DNA of 54,506 nucleotides from Verrucomicrobiota bacterium (GTDB lineage: Bacteria > Verrucomicrobiota > Verrucomicrobiia > Limisphaerales > SIBE01), in NCBI GenBank assembly GCA_016871535.1, contig VHCZ01000012.1:1-54506 (forward strand), in the 5' to 3' direction. The position numbers were made by a program, and so were the translations under genes. Of this stretch, positions 16,742 through 25,065 are shown in pieces (the stretch's first letter is position 1; every line of letters begins with the position of its first letter). The notes beneath the pieces are model-generated. The model did not search any database. It was not told the origin of the DNA and saw only the letters and a list, made by a program, of their open reading frames with translations.

Positions 16742-17875
16742 TTACGGCAGCGATGCGACGCGGAGGAACATCGCCTGCGAAACGGCGCCGACTTCCAGCG
16801 TGCGGCTCAAAACGCCATCCGCGCCCGCCACGTCATCCACCACCGTGTTCCACGCGTTGAGATCGGTGCTGGCCTGGATGCGGTAATTCTGTTTCGCCGA
16901 ACTTTCCCAGGTCAGCTTGACGCCCTGCAACCCTGCCGCCTTCGCCTCCACGATCCGCAACGCCTTGTAGCGCGGCAGTTCCTCGCCCATGGCCCACTTC
17001 GCCGCGCGCACGAAAATCACTTGCCCGATTTCCGTGACCGCCATGAAAACACGGCGCGACCCGCCCGAACCTTGTTCGTTGGTGAACATGTGCACGAGGC
17101 GGGCGGAGGCTTTCTCCCCGTTGGCCAGCGTGCCGCCTTTCTCAACCACCGCCAGGCAAACGCGATCGTCGGCGCCGTCGAGCACTCCCAGCACCGTGGC
17201 GCCGGCGGCCGCGTCGGCTTTCACTTGCGTGCACCAGCGATACTCAAAATTTCGTTTGCCCCCCGTGGGCACGTGCGATTCCTCCTCCGGATACGGCTCG
17301 CGGAAAATCTTCACGCGGCCCTGCGCGTCCAACGGAATGCCCGCCATGATTGGATGATCCGGCGCGACGACTTTCATATACTTGGTCGCGGGAGGCGTGC
17401 TCGCTTCATTCGGGTCGCTGCTGGCGGTCCCGTTGTACATGAAAATGCTGCCCTGGCGCCCGGAATTGTTGCCCAGGCACACGTGCTCGCCCATCATCAC
17501 CGGAATGCCCGGTGGGGGAGGCGGCGTGTCTGCCGAGCCCCCGCTGCCGGACATGATCACCAGGCTGGGGGCAAATTCCTTGTTCGAGGGTTGCAGAAAG
17601 TTTTGCGGATCCTGCCCGACCGTGCTCGCGGCCGGGCCGAGCAATTTGTCGAGGATGAGCCGGCAGGCGTAGCCGTAATCGGAGAGCCTGGACGCCATGG
17701 CGACGTCGCCGGGCGTGACCATGCCCGGACCTTTTTCGTCGGTGACGAATTCCGTGCCGAACTGCGTGTCTTGCGGGTTGCGCGTGCTGATGAGGATCAC
17801 GCCGGCCTGGGTTGGAATGGAAGCGGCGATGAGCGCCAGCGCGAGCGCGCCGGCCCAGCGGGAATGATGTTTCAT
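16742..17875 (-). CDS. Secreted protein of unknown function
   Basis: The 377-residue protein has a clear signal peptide (MKHHSRWAGALALALIAASI, likely cut near TQAG). The mature part begins VILISTRNPQDTQFGTEFVT and includes DYGYACRLILDKLLG, a proline run (about 115-120) and APDHPIMAGIPLDAQGRVKI, suggesting a ThuA-like or flavodoxin-like alpha/beta domain. This is only a resemblance. The C-terminal 70 residues (LTWESSAKQNYRIQASTDLN, followed by W and TVV) are a short beta-rich module often found at the end of secreted Verrucomicrobia proteins, where it may bind carbohydrate or the cell surface. No active site is recognised. Confidence 0.75.
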   Translation of the reverse strand: MKHHSRWAGALALALIAASIPTQAGVILISTRNPQDTQFGTEFVTDEKGPGMVTPGDVAMASRLSDYGYACRLILDKLLGPAASTVGQDPQNFLQPSNKEFAPSLVIMSGSGGSADTPPPPPGIPVMMGEHVCLGNNSGRQGSIFMYNGTASSDPNEASTPPATKYMKVVAPDHPIMAGIPLDAQGRVKIFREPYPEEESHVPTGGKRNFEYRWCTQVKADAAAGATVLGVLDGADDRVCLAVVEKGGTLANGEKASARLVHMFTNEQGSGGSRRVFMAVTEIGQVIFVRAAKWAMGEELPRYKALRIVEAKAAGLQGVKLTWESSAKQNYRIQASTDLNAWNTVVDDVAGADGVLSRTLEVGAVSQAMFLRVASLP

Positions 17876-18167
17876 GCGATGGTTCTCCTATGTGCCGCGC
17901 GGAGCGGCGATCGACACCCGGTCCCGGGAGCAATCCTCAGGTGTCTCCTTGATTGATCTGGCTTCGCTTTCAATCGCGGCAGAACCGCCTCCCGAAACCG
18001 GAACTGCCTGCGGTTGGAAATCTGATAGCGCCACGGCTTGGGATTGTGCGCCGCGGCTCGATCCACCGTCAACGGCAAAACGGCAAAGCGGCCAGCCCTG
18101 AATTTTTTGTTTGTCTCCGGCGACGCTTGATGGGATTCCCTTTCCGGTCCGTTTGCCGACAAACATC

Positions 18168-18503
18168 ATGTTCCTTATGTCTATGAATCGCCAAATTCAA
18201 ATCTGTGGGTTTCTCACGCTCCTGGTCGCCCTGTCTGCCGCGGCTTCTGATTGGCCGCAATGGGGCGGGCCGCACCGAAACGGTGTTTCCCAGGAAACCG
18301 GTCTCCTCAAAGAATGACCGAAAGAAGGGCCGAAGCTCCGGTGGCGAGTCACTGACCTTGGCTCCGGGTACTCGACGCCCGATCAGCCGAAGCACACCAT
18401 TCCGGGCGAGAAGTCCTGGGCCTATCCCGTGGTCGCCAACGGGAACCTTTACATCCGTGATCACGGAACGCTCTGGTGCTACGACGTGCGTGCGGCGCGA
18501 TAA
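18168..18503 (+). pseudogene. PQQ-type beta-propeller protein remnant with internal deletion and a nonsense codon
   Basis: The frame starts with a signal peptide (MNRQIQICGFLTLLVALSAA) and DWPQWGGPHRNGVSQETGLL, the classic beginning of secreted PQQ-binding-like beta-propeller proteins. A TGA at 18315-18317 replaces the expected Trp codon. The same frame then reads [18 protein letters not shown] and at about 18378-18384 passes directly into [20 protein letters not shown] and [10 protein letters not shown], the usual C-terminal blade. About 300 residues are missing. The 168 bp after it (18504-18671) and the 292 bp before it hold no recognisable gene. Confidence 0.8.
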
Positions 18504-18671
18504 GGGCGTGTCGATGCAGCGAGAAACGAAGGAGCAGACAACTGCCTTTTGCTTTATCGGCTGTGGAGAGTCGCACCGCCTGAAACCTTGCGTGGACGAG
18601 TTGAGGAGGGCCTCACGACTACCAACTTCAAAGCAGTGACTTCGCTGCGCTGCATCCGCGCACTCCAGGCC

Positions 18672-20702
18672 TCAATCGAAATTCGGCCGCACCCACTCGA
18701 TCGATTTCATCTGCGATTCGAGTTCCTCGGCGAGCAGGCAGCGTTTGGAAATCAGCGCTTCGGCAGCGGCGCGGAATTGACGGGAGTAATCGTCGAAAGA
18801 CCGATAGCGCTCGCGCAAGGACGGACGCGGGTCGCCGAGTCGTTCGCGTTCGGCGGCCGTCTTCGCGAACGGCACGTAGCCACCCGCCAATGAGACCAGT
18901 TCGTTCTCGGCGCCGTGGGCGCGGCTGCGGAGGTTCCAGCTTGTGTAAGTGCCCGCGGGTACGGCGACCGCCGGGATGAGCAGCGCGCCCCGTTCATTGT
19001 TGTCAGCGCCGCAGGCCAGGACTTTCACGCCATACAGTCCGCGACTGATGGGCGGTTCGATGGTCGAGCGGCGGCGCGGAAAAAACTCCGAACCGCGATC
19101 GAGAAATTCGGGCGTGTGAATGACTTCGGGGTAACGAACGCCGGGAAGCGCGCTCCAGCCGCTCTCTTTTTCGCGCCAGCCGGCCAGCGTGCCATCGGAA
19201 ATGCGCGGATAAACGCTGGCCGGCGGTTCTTGGCCCGTGCGCACCCACTGATCGAGGGCCGTGAGCAAGGCGCGCAGTAGCGGGCGATAATCAGCGGGAT
19301 TGCCGATGAGTTGGCCGCGGTCGGGCGCAGAGCCCGGTTTGCCGCTGCCCGCGCCGTGTTGTGTTCCGCCGAAACAATAGACGCGCACTTCGCGGGGCAA
19401 CACGGAATCGCGAACGCCGGTCGGGTCCGTGTGGACCAGCGAACCGGCGCGGTGCCAGTACTCGCTGCTGCTTTGCGTGTGCATGACTTTCGGCACCGTG
19501 CCGCGCGCGCGGTCACGGCGCAGGATGCCGTCCTCACGTCCGGAGAAGGGATCGCGTTCGTCTCCGTACGTGAACGGGAATTGGTCAGCCGGAAAGAGAT
19601 GATTGTCGTGCTGGCTATTGTGCCGCGTGGGGGAGGCGAAGCGATGATTGAAGAAGCCCAGGCCGCCGCCGGCGACGTGCGGCATCACGGCATCGAAAAC
19701 TTGCCGGGCTTGTTCGTCCGCGTTGAAGCCGTCGTACAGGAACTGGCGCAAGCAGCGTCCGGATTGAGAAACGCCAAAACCGTAAGCGAACTTCATCGCC
19801 GAGGATTTTGCGCCGGCGCTGACGAATGGGTTCTGGTCGGAGGCGTCGTATTTCAGGAACGCCACCAGATCGCGAATCCCGGCCAGACCGAGACCTTGCA
19901 CGAGCGAACCCTGGGCTTCATAAACCACTTCGTAAATGTAGCCCGGCTGCAAACCGGCGGGCAGGACCAGGTCGATCTGCGGCATCTCGCCGCGCTCGCC
20001 ATTGACTTCAATCCAACGTTTCTCGAAGCGCCATTGTTCGCGCGGGATCGTGATGCGCGCATCTTTCTCGCGCAACCGCCAGGTGAGCACGGCGTCGCGT
20101 TCGCCGCGTTCGGTTGGCTCGAAGGAGCCTTGATTGGCCCATTGCGCCAGCGTGTGCCGGTCTGCCGCTGTTTCCGGCACGACTTCCGCGCGCACCAATC
20201 CGACCAGCGGTTTGCCATCTTGCAAGGCGGGCGGAGCGCGCAGGCGCAATCGTCCTTCACCCGGCTGAGTTTGCGCGATCCACCCGCTCCAGAGCACAAC
20301 GTAGCCTTTGCGCATCAGGAATTCGTCCGCGCCGGTATTGAACATGCCGGGCGCGACCTTGTTGCCGCGATTGTTCACGTCGTAAAGAACTGCGCCGTTG
20401 GCTTTGGCCAGATCTTTGGGCGCGAGCCATTCGACATCGGCTGAAAATTCGACCAGGCCGGCGGGGTTGCGCGGTGCCAGTCCCAGGTCAATGACCGTCT
20501 GATTCGCCGGATGTTTCGGATCAACCGCGAAGAAGGCCTGGCCGCGGCACCGTTCGTACGGTCCAATCTCGTCGAAAGCGCGTCCCTGGGCGTACGGCTC
20601 GCGGGAATTGATTTCGATGCGGGCGACGGTGGCCAGAAGGGAAGGCGCGATGGCGACGAGGCTCGCGGCCAAAAGACAGGAGAGGCGAAGGTGAGTGGTC
20701 AT
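18672..20702 (-). CDS. Secreted alpha/beta-hydrolase-domain protein (PF20091-like)
   Basis: The 676-residue protein has a signal peptide (MTTHLRLSCLLAASLVAIAP) and so acts in the envelope or outside. The first third is beta-rich (ARIEINSREPYAQGRAFDEI). The hydrolase part contains YGFGVSQSGRCLRQFLYDGF, a G-x-S-x-G nucleophile elbow, and conserved blocks DAVMPHVAGGGLGFFNHRFA, MHTQSSSEYWHRAGSLVHTD and CFGGTQHGAG, with a His suited to a catalytic triad. Homologues are annotated only as alpha/beta hydrolase domain-containing proteins, with ester hydrolysis inferred. The ATG at 20702 is chosen because the signal peptide begins there. Longer starts add only a basic stretch. Confidence 0.85.
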   Translation of the reverse strand: MTTHLRLSCLLAASLVAIAPSLLATVARIEINSREPYAQGRAFDEIGPYERCRGQAFFAVDPKHPANQTVIDLGLAPRNPAGLVEFSADVEWLAPKDLAKANGAVLYDVNNRGNKVAPGMFNTGADEFLMRKGYVVLWSGWIAQTQPGEGRLRLRAPPALQDGKPLVGLVRAEVVPETAADRHTLAQWANQGSFEPTERGERDAVLTWRLREKDARITIPREQWRFEKRWIEVNGERGEMPQIDLVLPAGLQPGYIYEVVYEAQGSLVQGLGLAGIRDLVAFLKYDASDQNPFVSAGAKSSAMKFAYGFGVSQSGRCLRQFLYDGFNADEQARQVFDAVMPHVAGGGLGFFNHRFASPTRHNSQHDNHLFPADQFPFTYGDERDPFSGREDGILRRDRARGTVPKVMHTQSSSEYWHRAGSLVHTDPTGVRDSVLPREVRVYCFGGTQHGAGSGKPGSAPDRGQLIGNPADYRPLLRALLTALDQWVRTGQEPPASVYPRISDGTLAGWREKESGWSALPGVRYPEVIHTPEFLDRGSEFFPRRRSTIEPPISRGLYGVKVLACGADNNERGALLIPAVAVPAGTYTSWNLRSRAHGAENELVSLAGGYVPFAKTAAERERLGDPRPSLRERYRSFDDYSRQFRAAAEALISKRCLLAEELESQMKSIEWVRPNFD

Positions 20703-20744
20703 GGGCTTTTGGGCGGTCATGACCCTACGCCGGCAGATCAGTTT

Positions 20745-20772
20745 GTTCAAAGTTCAAAGTTCAAAGTTCAAA
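20745..20772. repeat. Four tandem copies of GTTCAAA
   Basis: Four exact 7-bp GTTCAAA units lie in the divergent intergenic region between the secreted hydrolase gene (leftward) and the proline-rich protein gene (rightward). Copy number in such a short array can change by slippage and could tune spacing in this shared promoter region. Confidence 0.9.
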
Positions 20773-20860
20773 GTTGCGCCAGGAGTTTTCCTTGCGCCGT
20801 GGTCTGATCCGGCCTTACGCTCCTGCCCACCGTAGAAATGCAAAACTGGCTTCGTGACTC

Positions 20861-21490
20861 ATGAATCGAAACGTTTGGCTTGTCTTGGTCGCTTTGGCTG
20901 CGGGCGTACTTTTGTTGGCGCTCCTGGGTCGCCGCGAACCGGTGCCGTCGCAAGCCGGCGCGGCGCTGCAGCCGCCAGCTTCTCCCAGCGTGTCGGCCCC
21001 GGAAAAATCCGCGGCCGCCCCTCGGCCAGCTCCTCCTCCGCAGGCTGTCGCCCCTGCCCATTCGGCTGAACGGCCGGCTCCCGCTCCAGCGCCGCAAGCT
21101 TTGCCCGTCGAGCCGCCGGTCGCCACGCCCGAAGCCGCACTGCAAAAACTGGGAAGGAACTCCGGACTCGCCTTTTCCGCCGGGGCCAAAGTTCTCAGCT
21201 TCGGCGATGGCGGTGTGCCGGACCCGACGATTGGTTTTTATGAATGGGTCGTGGTGTCGCCGACGCCGCTGGCGTTGCCGAATGGTCTGCAGGTCGGCGA
21301 TCCGGGAGTTTCGAACCTTCCCGTCGCCCAGGCCGTGCAATTGGTGGAATCCAAGATGGGCGACACCAAGGTCGAGAATCCGCAGACGGCGTTCTCACTG
21401 AGCTGGCAGAAAAACGGATTCGCCTTCAGCGGGACATGGGTTCGCGCGCAGGGCGCCGATTACTTGATCGTGCAGCAGACGCGGAATTGA
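20861..21490 (+). CDS. Membrane-anchored protein with Pro/Ala-rich linker
   Basis: The 209-residue protein has one N-terminal helix (NVWLVLVALAAGVLLLALLG, about 4-23) and then a long Pro/Ala-rich low-complexity linker (about 28-88), as in envelope-spanning anchor proteins. A small folded domain follows (about 95-209: GLAFSAGAKVLSFGDGGVPD, GFYEWVVVSPTPLALPNGLQ, WQKNGFAFSGTWVRAQGADY). I do not recognise the domain. It may be periplasmic. It lies 49 bp before the propeller protein frame on the same strand. GC content and codon use resemble the neighbours. Confidence 0.75.
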   Translation: MNRNVWLVLVALAAGVLLLALLGRREPVPSQAGAALQPPASPSVSAPEKSAAAPRPAPPPQAVAPAHSAERPAPAPAPQALPVEPPVATPEAALQKLGRNSGLAFSAGAKVLSFGDGGVPDPTIGFYEWVVVSPTPLALPNGLQVGDPGVSNLPVAQAVQLVESKMGDTKVENPQTAFSLSWQKNGFAFSGTWVRAQGADYLIVQQTRN

Positions 21491-21539
21491 GGAACTTAAA
21501 CCAAGGCCGCGTTCCACCGCGTCCCGGATTAATCCCCGC

Positions 21540-23819
21540 ATGACTCATCACTTTTCTCTTGGCTTCAGACACAACCTGGTATTTGAGCGTCGATTCAGAT
21601 TCGACGCTCCTATTCCCCTCACCCCGGCCCTCTCCCTTGGGGAGAGGGAGGAATTCTATCCCGCGCAGGAAGCTCCCCATGCCCTGCCTTCAAACCCTGA
21701 TGGCCATGGTGCCACCCTCTCCTTGGGGAGAGGGCAGGGAGAGGGGAAAGGGAGCGCAGTTCAGCTTGGTGCTCACAAGTTGAGATGTGCGCTCGCCGTC
21801 CTTCTCGGAACGTCGTTGATTCCGATTTCCGCGGCGAACCACAGCGAGCTTCTCGGAGCGAAAGTTCCCCTGGCCAATGTCGTCGGCCCGCTCGAACCGC
21901 TTGGGAAGCCCAAGCAATTGCCCATCCGCGTTCTGCCGTTCATTGAACACGTCCGCGAGAACTTGCCGGGCGCCCCAACGAACGGCGTGAGATCCGTCCG
22001 CTTTGATGAGAACGGATTACTCGTGGTCGTGACGGACTCCGGCCCCCTCCGTCGCGACCGCGATGGCAAATGGCAAACGGCCGAAACCGCACCTTCCGCT
22101 CCCCCGGGGATTCCGCCAGGGACCAAAGCGACCTCGTGGGTGCACACCCGGAGTGGAATCTGGCTCGGCTCGGATTCCGGCCTTTACCACAAGACCCCGC
22201 CCGAAGCGCGGGCCCTCAAGCACGAGCACTATGGTGTGGACGGGCCGCTCTCCACCCGCATCACCGCCCTCGCCGTGGACTCGAAGGACACCCTCTGGAT
22301 CGGCACGCCGCTCGGACTCAGCGTGCGGCCGGCGGACGGCAAGTGGCGGCACCTCTGCGGCCGCGAGGGGTTGCCTGTCGAGGACATCACAGCGCTGGCC
22401 GTGGACAAGGACGACAACCTGTGGATCGGCACTTCGGAAGGCGCGATCTTTTACGGGCCCGACGCGCCGGATCGCAAATGGTTTTACCGCGCGGGACGGC
22501 GTTACCTTCCGGAGGACCGTGTTCTCTCGGTGGCGTGCGCGCCCGACGGGACGCCTTTCTTCGCCACGGCTGCCGGGGTCAGCCGGATCGCGTTGGTGAA
22601 AACCACCTTGCTGGAAAAGGCTCGCGCCATTGAAAAGCGCCTTAACGAGCGCCACCGCCGCTTTGGTCTCGTGGCGGAATCCATGTTGAACGATGCCGAA
22701 AATCCCGCCTCGCACACGATTGGCGACAACGACAACGACGGTCTCTGGACCGCGTATCACGTGGCCGCCATGTCACTTTGCTTCGGCGCGACCCAAGACG
22801 CCGCCGCCAAAGCGTCGGCGACGCAGAGCATGCACGCGCTCTATATGCTGCAGGACGCGTCCGGCACGCCCGGACTCGTGGCGCGCAGCGTCGTGACCGC
22901 CGAGGAAGGCCGGACCAAGAGCAAGCAATGGCGCCCCACGCCGGACGGCAAGCTGTACTGGAAGAGCGATACTTCGAGCGACGAGATCGATGGGCATTAC
23001 CTGGCGTTCTTCACCTTCTGGGAGCACATCGCGAAACACGATTCCACCGAGCGCGAGCGCTGCGTCCAACAAGTGCGCGAAATCACGGACTACCTTCTGG
23101 ACCACAATTACCAGCTTATCGACTGGACCGGCAAACGCACGCTCTGGGGGTTCTGGAATCCGGAGAACCTGAACGACGACCCGGAGCATTATCTCGAGAA
23201 CGGCCTGAACTCGCTCCAGATGCTCTCGTTCCTCAAAGTGGCCCACTACATCACGGGCGACCCGAAATATTTCGCCCATTACAAGAAACTCATTCTGGAA
23301 CACCGTTACCTCAGCAATGTGTTGCTCACGAAAAAGGTTTTCCCAGACGAAGTGAACCACTCGGACGACCAGCTCGCGTTCGTCGCCTGGTATCCGATCC
23401 TTCAATTGGAGAAAGACCCGGTGCTTCGCGCGGCGCTGCACGCGGCCGTGCGGCGCGATTACCAGGTCGTCGCGCCGGAGGGTCCCAGTTTCTACATTTT
23501 CACCTACGCGACCATCGATCCGAACCACGCCGACCTCGAAGCCGGCATCCGGAATCTCCGGGAAATTCCCACGGACCGCCGCACCTGGCGAATGCGGAAC
23601 AGCCACCGCGCGGACGTGGTGTTCGAGCCTCGGTCCGATCGATTCGCGCGCCGCCAACTCGCCCACGTGCTCCCGGCGGACGAGCGCAACTTTCAAAAGT
23701 GGAATTCAAATCCCTACGTTCCGGACAGCGGCGGAGATGGACGGCACGAGGACGACGGCGCGGCGTATCTGTTGCCCTACTGGATGGCGCGGTATCACGG
23801 GTTCGTTGCGGAGCCTTGA
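21540..23819 (+). CDS. Secreted propeller protein with C-terminal helical glycosidase-like domain
   Basis: Starting at TTG 21780, a signal peptide is seen (RCALAVLLGTSLIPISAANH). Then come two-component-regulator-type propeller blades (TRITALAVDSKDTLWIGTPL, DITALAVDKDDNLWIGTSEG, VLSVACAPDGTPFFATAAGV). A 450-residue helical C-terminal part follows, with SHTIGDNDNDGLWTAYHVAA, DEIDGHYLAFFTFWEHIAKH and TLWGFWNPENLNDDPEHYLE, which look like an alpha/alpha toroid with acidic residues, though no known family is claimed. No kinase domain is present, so it is not a hybrid sensor. The first 80 codons from the ATG at 21540 translate a family C repeat (21615-21746) and are atypical. The true start is probably TTG 21780, or the original start was displaced by the repeat. 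Confidence 0.75.
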   Translation: MTHHFSLGFRHNLVFERRFRFDAPIPLTPALSLGEREEFYPAQEAPHALPSNPDGHGATLSLGRGQGEGKGSAVQLGAHKLRCALAVLLGTSLIPISAANHSELLGAKVPLANVVGPLEPLGKPKQLPIRVLPFIEHVRENLPGAPTNGVRSVRFDENGLLVVVTDSGPLRRDRDGKWQTAETAPSAPPGIPPGTKATSWVHTRSGIWLGSDSGLYHKTPPEARALKHEHYGVDGPLSTRITALAVDSKDTLWIGTPLGLSVRPADGKWRHLCGREGLPVEDITALAVDKDDNLWIGTSEGAIFYGPDAPDRKWFYRAGRRYLPEDRVLSVACAPDGTPFFATAAGVSRIALVKTTLLEKARAIEKRLNERHRRFGLVAESMLNDAENPASHTIGDNDNDGLWTAYHVAAMSLCFGATQDAAAKASATQSMHALYMLQDASGTPGLVARSVVTAEEGRTKSKQWRPTPDGKLYWKSDTSSDEIDGHYLAFFTFWEHIAKHDSTERERCVQQVREITDYLLDHNYQLIDWTGKRTLWGFWNPENLNDDPEHYLENGLNSLQMLSFLKVAHYITGDPKYFAHYKKLILEHRYLSNVLLTKKVFPDEVNHSDDQLAFVAWYPILQLEKDPVLRAALHAAVRRDYQVVAPEGPSFYIFTYATIDPNHADLEAGIRNLREIPTDRRTWRMRNSHRADVVFEPRSDRFARRQLAHVLPADERNFQKWNSNPYVPDSGGDGRHEDDGAAYLLPYWMARYHGFVAEP
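21615..21746. repeat. CTCTCCC-type palindromic repeat (family C) at the 5' end of the propeller gene
   Basis: The left end CCCCTCACCCCGGCCCTCTC and TTGGGGAGAGGGAGG, and the right end CCACCCTCTCCTTGGGGAGA and GGGAGAGGGG, are imperfect inverted repeats. The element lies in the same open frame as the propeller protein, directly before its signal peptide. Confidence 0.75.
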
Positions 23820-23961
23820 TCGTTCGGGTCAACCGGCCAAGCGCGAATCCGCGCACCAGGGCACGGATGAAATCAAAGTTCTGTTGCCGTTTGTGCAACG
23901 GAAGAGTCAAGGCGGTGGCGCAACCATGGGAATCAAATCGCGTTCATTCCCGCCTTTTTCT

Positions 23962-24195
23962 TCAGGAGCGGCGATAGGTCTTGTTGGTGCTCAGGTCGGA
24001 CGGTCCTTTTACAGCTCCGAAATGGTGTCGCATGACCGTCAGTTGATCGCCGCGATGCAGGTGCGACTCCAAGGCCCGGCGCGCGATTTCGCCCTGGGTA
24101 AGAACCGTCTGCCGTGCCTGCTCCCGGAGAGCGTTGGCCAGTTTCTCTCCCAGCCGGATGGTCAAGGTTTCACTCACGGGCGGACCATAATACAT
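23962..24195 (-). CDS. Ribbon-helix-helix (CopG/Arc-type) protein
   Basis: The 77-residue protein begins MYYGPPVSETLTIRLGEKLA followed by NALREQARQTVLTQGEIARR, the strand-helix-helix pattern of CopG/Arc DNA-binding proteins, which are typically antitoxins or small regulators. The C-terminal 35 residues are less conserved. No toxin gene is visible downstream: bases 23820-23961 hold no plausible frame on this strand. It may be an orphan antitoxin or regulator. The start at 24195 is chosen because the family pattern begins just after it. It overlaps the 3' end of the sigma-factor remnant by 22 bp. Confidence 0.7.
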   Translation of the reverse strand: MYYGPPVSETLTIRLGEKLANALREQARQTVLTQGEIARRALESHLHRGDQLTVMRHHFGAVKGPSDLSTNKTYRRS

Positions 24196-24977
24196 CTTCC
24201 ATAGCAAACCAATCTGCGGAGAAACGCTGGAGCAACTCCGAGCGCTGCTGACCCAAGGTTGTCAGGAGCAATGCAGCGAGTCGGTTCGACAGACCCACGG
24301 CCAGTTCCGGGTTTGGCGGAATCGTCAGGCGCACCAGCCTGTCCCCTTGCGTTTCCTCCCGCCGCAGACTCGACCTCTCCCAGGCTGCAAATTCTTCTCG
24401 CGTACTGCCAAACGCGTCGTTCAGGCGCTGGCGCTCTTCTGCCTGATGGCAAACTTGCCAGACGAGCCAAAAGAAGCCCCGCGCCGGCCAACGCGGGTGG
24501 GGCTGCTTGAAGCGCGGCGTTCCCAACCAAGGCCGCTGTGGCCGCCGACACGGAAACTGCCGTGGGTTCCAAAACCGCAGCGAGCGCCGTGCTCGTCGCC
24601 GTTTTGAAGCCGCGGCGTCGAAAGAACTGAGCCAGTTTCTCCAGAGCGCTGCCGACGCGTTTGCGCGCCGCGTCTTCGTTGACGCCCAGCGCACTGGCGA
24701 CCGCACAGTCTGCTCCGAACATAGATGCCATCGCCGTCGCGCGGCGAGAAGATGACCGAACAACGCACGTCGCCTTTAGCGTGAGACGAATGGCATGGTC
24801 GGCGAAGCAGGCTCGGGCTTCCGGGGTGATTTCCGGGAAGTGGATCGCGTACTTCTCCCCTCGGATCAGAACTTCAGCATGACGGAGGTCCACGGTGACA
24901 AGGCAGACATTCTCGGAGGATTGTTCTCAAAGGCGCACACGATCCCCCTCTCGCTTCCAGCAAAGTTCGATGCTCAT
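24174..24977 (-). pseudogene. Composite remnant: unknown beta-rich domain joined to an ECF-sigma region 4 tail
   Basis: From ATG 24977 the frame reads MSIELCWKREGDRVRL, meets a TGA, and continues ENVCLVTVDLRHAEVLIRGE and KYAIHFPEITPEARACFADH, an unrecognised small domain. At about 24720 it passes into VASALGVNEDAARKRVGSAL and EKLAQFFRRRGF, which is the region-4 helix-turn-helix of ECF sigma factors, followed by the alanine-rich membrane segment that such proteins carry in Verrucomicrobia. Sigma regions 2 and most of 4 are missing. It looks like parts of one or two genes joined by deletion. The 3' half (after about 24400) has low similarity to anything recognised. Confidence 0.55.
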
Positions 24978-25014
24978 GGGTTGCCGGCCTCGACGTGGAT
25001 TAGGCCAATATTAG

Positions 25015-25060
25015 CCTTTTAAGAAGTCTAATTTCATGCGATTTTGGCCTTCTTAAAAGG
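25015..25060 (+). promoter_or_regulatory. 12-bp perfect inverted repeat overlapping the ATPase ribosome-binding site
   Basis: CCTTTTAAGAAG (25015-25026) and CTTCTTAAAAGG (25049-25060) are exact reverse complements separated by 22 nt. The right arm contains AAAAGGA (25055-25061), the best Shine-Dalgarno in this part of the window, 5 nt before the ATG at 25066. In RNA the arms would pair and hide the ribosome-binding site. In DNA they could be an operator. The arms are unusually AT-rich compared with the surroundings. Confidence 0.65.
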
Positions 25061-25065
25061 ACAAG

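Noticed and set aside
19311-20444. Rightward frame of 377 codons opposite the secreted alpha/beta hydrolase
   Set aside because: It is an antisense shadow with no motif, while the leftward gene has a signal peptide and a G-x-S-x-G motif.
23737-24204. Rightward frame of 155 codons after the propeller gene
   Set aside because: It is antisense to the RHH gene and continues from the 3' end of the propeller gene in another frame. No domain is seen.
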